From an uncultured Desulfurobacterium sp. (GTDB taxonomy: Bacteria; Aquificota; Aquificia; Desulfurobacteriales; Desulfurobacteriaceae), in contig CAJXJV010000010.1 of the NCBI GenBank assembly GCA_913055135.1, positions 1 through 15,753 on the forward strand: a stretch of DNA of 15,753 nucleotides, in the 5' to 3' direction. The notes beneath the pieces are model-generated. The model saw only the letters and a program-made list of their open reading frames with translations, searched no databases and was not told the origin of the DNA. Position numbers and translations under genes: made by a program. Positions within the stretch are counted from its first letter, which is position 1. Each line of letters opens with the position of its first letter. Below, piece after piece: positions 12,354 to 15,753 of the stretch.

Positions 12354-12712
12354 TCTATCTCCACTTCAGCATTTAATGGCAATTTTGAGACCTCAATAAC
12401 CGACCTTGCAGGCTTTACAGGACAATCCTTTAAAAACTCACTGTAAATCTTATTAAACTCTGCGAATCTATTTATGTCTTTCAAGAAAACTGTAATTTTT
12501 AAAATACTACACTTACTTGCTCCTGCTGCATTCAAAACAGCTTCGAGATTTCTCAGTGCCTGTAAAACCTGATTTTCAAAGCCATTCACAAGCTCTCCGG
12601 TTGTCGGGTCTATTCCAAGCTGACCTGCAGTAAAAATTAGATTGCCGGAAAGAATTCCCTGAGAGTAAGGTCCAACAGGCTCTGGAGCCTTTTTAGTTTT
12701 TACTACTTTCAT
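12332..12712 (-). CDS. ridA: RidA-family enamine/imine deaminase
   Basis: RidA hydrolyses reactive 2-aminoacrylate and related enamines released by PLP enzymes such as threonine dehydratase, protecting PLP-dependent enzymes in the cytoplasm. The product is 126 residues, typical for the trimeric YjgF/YER057c fold. Conserved features are APEPVGPYSQGI (9-20), FTAGQLGIDP (27-36), VFLKDINRFAEFN (75-87) and PARSVIEVSKLPLNAEVEIE, with the substrate-binding Arg103 and Glu120. The start ATG 12710-12712 has AGGAGG about 10 bp upstream; the longer frame from 12805 has an untypical leader and is rejected. The 3' end overlaps rsmI. Confident. Confidence 0.96.
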   Translation of the reverse strand: MKVVKTKKAPEPVGPYSQGILSGNLIFTAGQLGIDPTTGELVNGFENQVLQALRNLEAVLNAAGASKCSILKITVFLKDINRFAEFNKIYSEFLKDCPVKPARSVIEVSKLPLNAEVEIECIAQRG

Positions 12713-12759
12713 AATTAACTTTCCTCCTGAAAATCTGGTTCTAATAAAAAGTTTTAACA

Positions 12760-12787
12760 AAAATAGGTTGAAACTATAATCTTGCAA
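12760..12787 (-). promoter_or_regulatory. Candidate promoter for ridA-rsmI
   Basis: On the minus strand TTGCAA (12787-12782) and TATTTT (12765-12760) are 16 bp apart, giving a leader of about 40 nt before the ridA ATG. The region is AT-rich, so chance matches are easy. Confidence 0.35.
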
Positions 12788-12856
12788 TCTTATATTTTGC
12801 ATCAATGAAACTGAAGTTAGAATTCTGATTATTTAATATGTTAATTATTGAGAAAT

Positions 12857-12889
12857 TTGGTTTCCGAATAGAGATTAATTATAATTATC
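12857..12889 (+). promoter_or_regulatory. Promoter with overlapping palindromic operator for arsR-accD-mfd
   Basis: TTGGTT (12857-12862) and a consensus TATAAT (12880-12885) are 17 bp apart, placing the start about 25 nt before the arsR ATG. The -10 lies inside a perfect 12-bp palindrome TAATTATAATTA (12876-12887), a natural place for autorepression by the ArsR protein. Read on the minus strand from 12889, the same bases match the 19-bp Fur consensus at 15 of 19 positions, so an iron regulator is an alternative. Confidence 0.5.
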
Positions 12890-12916
12890 ACAAAATAGAA
12901 TGGTTTAGGAGGAAAC

Positions 12917-13231
12917 ATGGCTAAGAAGAAGGAAGAGGTCATTTTAGATGACGAAAGGATTGAAGAGGGAGCTGAATGTCTCAAAGCTCTTGCTTCACCT
13001 GTAAGGCTTAAAATTCTTTTCACACTGAAAGAAAGACCCATGTGCGTTACAGATCTGGAACAGGAACTGGGAATTTCCCAATCTTCTCTATCACAACATC
13101 TGAGAACTCTCAGGTACAAGGGGATAGTTGCAAAAACGAGAAAAGGGAATAAAGTATATTACACTATATCTTCAGATGCTTTTAGAGAACTTTTGAACAT
13201 TCTGCCTCAAATAGCCTGTTTTAGAGGTTAA
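12917..13231 (+). CDS. ArsR-family winged-helix transcriptional regulator
   Basis: The product is 104 residues with the standard ArsR/SmtB fold. Helix LKALASPVRLKILFTL (22-37) is followed by the helix-turn-helix VTDLEQELGISQSSLSQHLRTLRYKGIVAKTRKGNKVYYTI (44-84), which includes the wing. ArsR proteins are dimers that leave DNA when they bind metals or are oxidised. Here Cys43 sits in MCVTDL, at the first Cys of the ELCVCDL metal box; the second Cys of that box is Thr. Cys21 and a C-terminal Cys101 (ACFRG) are the other thiols. The sensed signal is therefore unclear: thiol redox, persulfide or metal are all possible. AGGAGG lies 4 bp before the ATG. accD starts 5 bp after its stop, so it probably regulates its own operon. 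Family confident. Confidence 0.92.
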   Translation: MAKKKEEVILDDERIEEGAECLKALASPVRLKILFTLKERPMCVTDLEQELGISQSSLSQHLRTLRYKGIVAKTRKGNKVYYTISSDAFRELLNILPQIACFRG

Positions 13232-13236
13232 GATAC

Positions 13237-14076
13237 GTGCTTAAAAAGTTTTTCAGGAAAAAGTTGGACGGGGAGCAGAAACCCCAATCTCCCGTCCCAA
13301 CAGGGTTATGGATTAAATGTGAAAATTGCAAGGCTCTTCACTTCCGGGGAGAGTTAGAAAGCAACTTGATGGTCTGTCCCAGGTGCGGCTACCATTTCCC
13401 CGTTCCTGCAAAGGACAGACTCTACATGCTTTTTGACAAAGGAACTTTTGAGGAGCTGGATATAGACCTGGAACCACAGGATATACTGGAATTTGTTGAC
13501 AGAAAACCCTATTCTCAAAGGTTGAAAGAGGCTCAGGAAAAAACCGGTTTAAAAGATGCGGTAATTAACGCTAAAGGAAAATTAGACGGTAAAGATGTTT
13601 TGATAAGCTGTTTTGACTTCCGCTTTATGGGCGGTAGTATGGGCTCGGTGGTCGGCGAGAAGATAACAAGAAACATAGAAAGGGCTGCTGAAGAAAGAAT
13701 ACCCTTTATCTGCATCTCTGCTTCTGGTGGAGCAAGGATGCAGGAAGGGATAATTTCTCTGATGCAGATGGCAAAAACCTCAGCAGCCCTTGCACTCCTT
13801 GAGGAAAGGGGGGTTCCTTACATCTCCGTCCTGACCCATCCTACAATGGGCGGAGTGTCGGCGAGCTTTGCTTTCCTTGGGGATGTGATAATCGCAGAGC
13901 CAAAGGCTCTTATTGGTTTCGCCGGCCCCCGGGTCATAGAACAAACGATTCGCCAGAAATTACCAAAGGGCTTCCAACGTTCAGAATTTCTATTGGAGCA
14001 TGGACTTATTGATATGGTAGTTGAAAGAAAAGATCTGAAAAATACCCTTTCTCAGCTTGTTGAATTGCTGAGTTAG
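13237..14076 (+). CDS. accD: Acetyl-CoA carboxylase carboxyltransferase subunit beta
   Basis: AccD, with AccA, transfers the carboxyl group from biotin to acetyl-CoA to make malonyl-CoA for fatty-acid synthesis. The product is 279 residues, close to the family length. The N-terminal zinc ribbon is Cys28-x2-Cys31 and Cys47-x2-Cys50. The crotonase-like domain includes FRFMGGSMGSVVGEK (128-142), SGGARMQEG (163-171), TMGGVSASFA (203-212) and FAGPRVIEQT (228-237). Translation starts at GTG 13237, preceded by AGAGGT at about 9 bp; no nearby ATG fits the conserved N-terminus. It follows arsR after 5 bp, and accA is not in this window. Control of accD by an ArsR protein would be unusual and is inferred from gene order only. 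Confidence 0.96.
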   Translation: MLKKFFRKKLDGEQKPQSPVPTGLWIKCENCKALHFRGELESNLMVCPRCGYHFPVPAKDRLYMLFDKGTFEELDIDLEPQDILEFVDRKPYSQRLKEAQEKTGLKDAVINAKGKLDGKDVLISCFDFRFMGGSMGSVVGEKITRNIERAAEERIPFICISASGGARMQEGIISLMQMAKTSAALALLEERGVPYISVLTHPTMGGVSASFAFLGDVIIAEPKALIGFAGPRVIEQTIRQKLPKGFQRSEFLLEHGLIDMVVERKDLKNTLSQLVELLS

Positions 14077-14100
14077 TTCAAATAGATTCTGGAGGGAGAG

Positions 14101-14346
14101 ATGGCTACTAAATCTGATAAAGTCCAGAGGCTTGCAAGAACAATTATTGCTGACTTCTTTCTCTACAACCAGGACAAGATAGATGTTGCTCTTAAAAACG
14201 ACAATCTGTTTGAAATACTGGAAGGAGAGATAGATGATTCAATAAAGTTCTTTAAGGAACACGTAAAAGGTGGCGATTTAACTGTCTTCTGGGATACCTT
14301 ATTTAACAGGTTAATGCAGAGAGAAGCAAAACTGATAGAAGGATAA
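14101..14346 (+). CDS. Small acidic protein of unknown function between accD and mfd
   Basis: The product is 81 residues. It is mostly helical by eye: a basic N-terminus (MATKSDKVQRLARTIIADFF), then a middle with LYNQDKIDVALKNDNLFEILEGEIDDSIKFF, and a C-terminal segment with FWDTLFNRLMQREAKLIEG. There is no Cys, signal peptide or membrane segment. I have an impression that similar short proteins with a D-x-x-LYNxxKI core occur near housekeeping genes in deep-branching anaerobes, but I cannot name a family. Coding status is supported by GGAGGGAG just upstream of the ATG and by a TAATG overlap with mfd, so the product should be co-translated with Mfd. Function unknown. Confidence 0.75.
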   Translation: MATKSDKVQRLARTIIADFFLYNQDKIDVALKNDNLFEILEGEIDDSIKFFKEHVKGGDLTVFWDTLFNRLMQREAKLIEG

Positions 14347-15753
14347 TGCTCCAGAGAAACCTGAAGTTACTCAAAGGAAGAATAAAAAGCAGAGAACCCG
14401 TCAGGTGTTATAGTCTTCCTGGAGGGTCGAAAGGGCTTGTTCTAAAAGAAGTCAAGGATTTAATATCTCCTTTCCTGTTCTTAGTACCTTCAGAAACAAT
14501 AGCGGAACCCTTAGCGGAAGACCTGAAGAGGTTTGGACTCAGGGTATGCTATGTCCCTGCCTGGGATGTTCCACCTCTTGATATCTCATCTCCTCTTTCT
14601 CTATACCAGTATAGAAGGTTAAAAGTTCTCTATAAACTTCTTTCTGAACCCTTTGATGTTGTGATTCTCACTCCACAATCCCTGTTTCAAAAAGTCCTTT
14701 CTCCAGATGATTTAATTGAGTACGTAATAGAAATAGAGAGAGAAAAAGAGATTGACTACTCAACCCTTCCCAAAAAGCTCATTACTCTCGGTTACAGGCG
14801 GGTTGATAGTGAACCAGAAGAAGGTGAATTTTCTGTAAAAGGAGATACTTTCGAGTTCGTAACTCCTGAGGGGGAAAGGTTAATCGTTGAACTTTTCGGC
14901 AATACGGTTGAGAGAATCCTTCTAAATAGTGAAGAAATAGAGAAGTTTGAAATAATTCCTGCTCTGGAGCTCGTTCAGGACAAAGAAAGATTGAAAAAAA
15001 TAGAGGAGATATACCCGGAAATTGTTGAAAGGCATCTCCTCTTAGGCGAGATTAGTGGAGCAGAAAAGCTGCTTCCAGAAGTTTTTGACCTTGTTCCAAT
15101 CGTAGAATACATAGGAGAACTTCCGATAGTCTCCTTTGAACCCGACCAGGTCAGGACTGCTGGAGAAACGTTTATCAGAACAGTTGAAGAGAACTTTGAA
15201 ATTTTGAAAAGAGAAGAAATTCCATCTTCAAGACCTGAAAAATTTATCTGGAAAACAGATGTAAAACCTGTAATCTCCATATATGAAAAGCCTGTTAAGG
15301 ATGGCATTGATTTTGGAATTAAACCACTTCCATCTGCCAGCGATGAAAACATCGAGGAGCTTCTGAAATCCCTTGAGGGCTTCAAAATCAGGCTCTTCTA
15401 CACATCAGAAACCTTAAAAGTAGAAGCAGAAAAGGTTGCAAAGAAAATTGGTCTGGAGCTCATAGCAGAAAAAGGTATCTCTTCAGGCGGTTTCAGGTTA
15501 GACGAGAAAAAAGAAGCGTGGTTAACCGAATCTGAAATTATCTTTGAGACAAAGAAAAGGGAAGATATCACAGCATTGGAGCCAGGAACTCTTGTTGTCC
15601 ACAGGGATTATGGAATTGGTATCTTTCAGGGGATAACGAGCAGAGAGATTGGCGGCAAGACTTATGACTTTATTGAGATAGAGTATGCAGGAGGAGAAAA
15701 ACTCTACGCTCCTTTTACCCAGATAGACAGAATTTACAGGTATTCAGGCTACA
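14346..15753 (+). CDS. mfd: Transcription-repair coupling factor Mfd, 5' part (runs off the window)
   Basis: Mfd removes RNA polymerase stalled at DNA lesions and recruits UvrA. An open frame without stops begins at ATG 14346 (overlapping the previous TAA) and continues to the window end, giving 469 residues. Residues about 1-200 resemble the UvrB-like N-terminal domains (LVPSETIAEPLAEDL, CYVPAWDVPPLDISSPLS, DVVILTPQSLFQKVLSP). The RNA-polymerase-interacting CarD-like domain begins at about residue 411: LEPGTLVVHRDYGIGIFQGI, then YDFIEIEYAGGEKLYAPFTQIDRI. In E. coli this domain starts near residue 479, so the N-terminal part here is about 65 residues shorter. The helicase domains are outside the window. 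The start has no separate strong ribosome binding site and is probably coupled to the small gene upstream. Confidence 0.93.
   Translation, partial: MLQRNLKLLKGRIKSREPVRCYSLPGGSKGLVLKEVKDLISPFLFLVPSETIAEPLAEDLKRFGLRVCYVPAWDVPPLDISSPLSLYQYRRLKVLYKLLSEPFDVVILTPQSLFQKVLSPDDLIEYVIEIEREKEIDYSTLPKKLITLGYRRVDSEPEEGEFSVKGDTFEFVTPEGERLIVELFGNTVERILLNSEEIEKFEIIPALELVQDKERLKKIEEIYPEIVERHLLLGEISGAEKLLPEVFDLVPIVEYIGELPIVSFEPDQVRTAGETFIRTVEENFEILKREEIPSSRPEKFIWKTDVKPVISIYEKPVKDGIDFGIKPLPSASDENIEELLKSLEGFKIRLFYTSETLKVEAEKVAKKIGLELIAEKGISSGGFRLDEKKEAWLTESEIIFETKKREDITALEPGTLVVHRDYGIGIFQGITSREIGGKTYDFIEIEYAGGEKLYAPFTQIDRIYRYSGY

Noticed and set aside
12713..12805. Upstream extension of ridA to ATG 12805
   Set aside because: RidA proteins begin at the short leader before PEPVGPYSQG; AGGAGG lies 10 bp before ATG 12712, and the extension would cover the candidate promoter.
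14975..15385. Minus-strand frame of 136 residues opposite mfd
   Set aside because: Ser/Phe-rich antisense shadow of the mfd coding sequence, without family motifs or a ribosome binding site.

Overview
The window is a gene-dense stretch (about 40% G+C by eye) of a bacterial chromosome, rich in Lys/Glu/Arg codons, with strong AGGAGG-type ribosome binding sites and many overlapping genes. A split-Soret-type cytochrome, compact housekeeping proteins and the general gene style suggest a thermophilic anaerobe, perhaps an Aquificota member of the Desulfurobacteriaceae. That placement is an inference from style and was not tested by alignment. No mobile element, CRISPR array or prophage is visible, and no gene-free stretch exceeds 300 bases.

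Layout. 1-396 (+) is the 3' part of a split-Soret/C_GCAxxG_C_C-type cytochrome c gene. On the minus strand, tRNA-Leu(CAG) (858-944) lies upstream of a PaaI-like thioesterase gene (403-813). On the plus strand follow an MBL-fold hydrolase (1028-1741), ffh (1752-3098), rpsP (3165-3395, TTG start) and khpA (3407-3646). A perfect hairpin at 3641-3662 separates khpA from a convergent leftward operon. In transcription order that operon is a cation diffusion facilitator fused to a NifX-like domain (7284-6010), an NYN/LabA-type nuclease-like protein (GTG start, 6041-5454), a GloB-like MBL hydrolase, a YdjM/DUF457 membrane protein and a fructose-6-phosphate aldolase/transaldolase (4344-3682). Every junction in it overlaps.

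A divergent 245-bp spacer (7285-7529) leads to a rightward translation/replication operon: rplY(ctc)-pth-rpsF-ssb-rpsR-DUF2232 membrane gene-rplI, followed by speD behind a two-part stem-loop. Convergent to speD are rsmI and ridA on the minus strand. A second divergent spacer (12713-12916) leads to an ArsR-family regulator, accD, a small unknown acidic protein and the 5' part of mfd, which runs off the window.

Functionally the window is mostly core: protein targeting (Ffh), ribosomal proteins (bS16, bL25, bS6, bS18, bL9), RNA-binding and rRNA modification (KhpA, RsmI), peptidyl-tRNA recycling (Pth), DNA metabolism (SSB, Mfd), fatty-acid synthesis (AccD) and polyamine synthesis (SpeD). I did not find a clear-cut new defence or mobile system. 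The most unusual parts are the CDF-NifX fusion and its tightly overlapped operon with an NYN protein, the long SpeD, and two divergent spacers with candidate operators. One of these is a 12-bp palindrome, also resembling a Fur box, over the -10 of the arsR-accD-mfd unit. The other is a dyad plus repeated CTGTAAT words upstream of the CDF gene.
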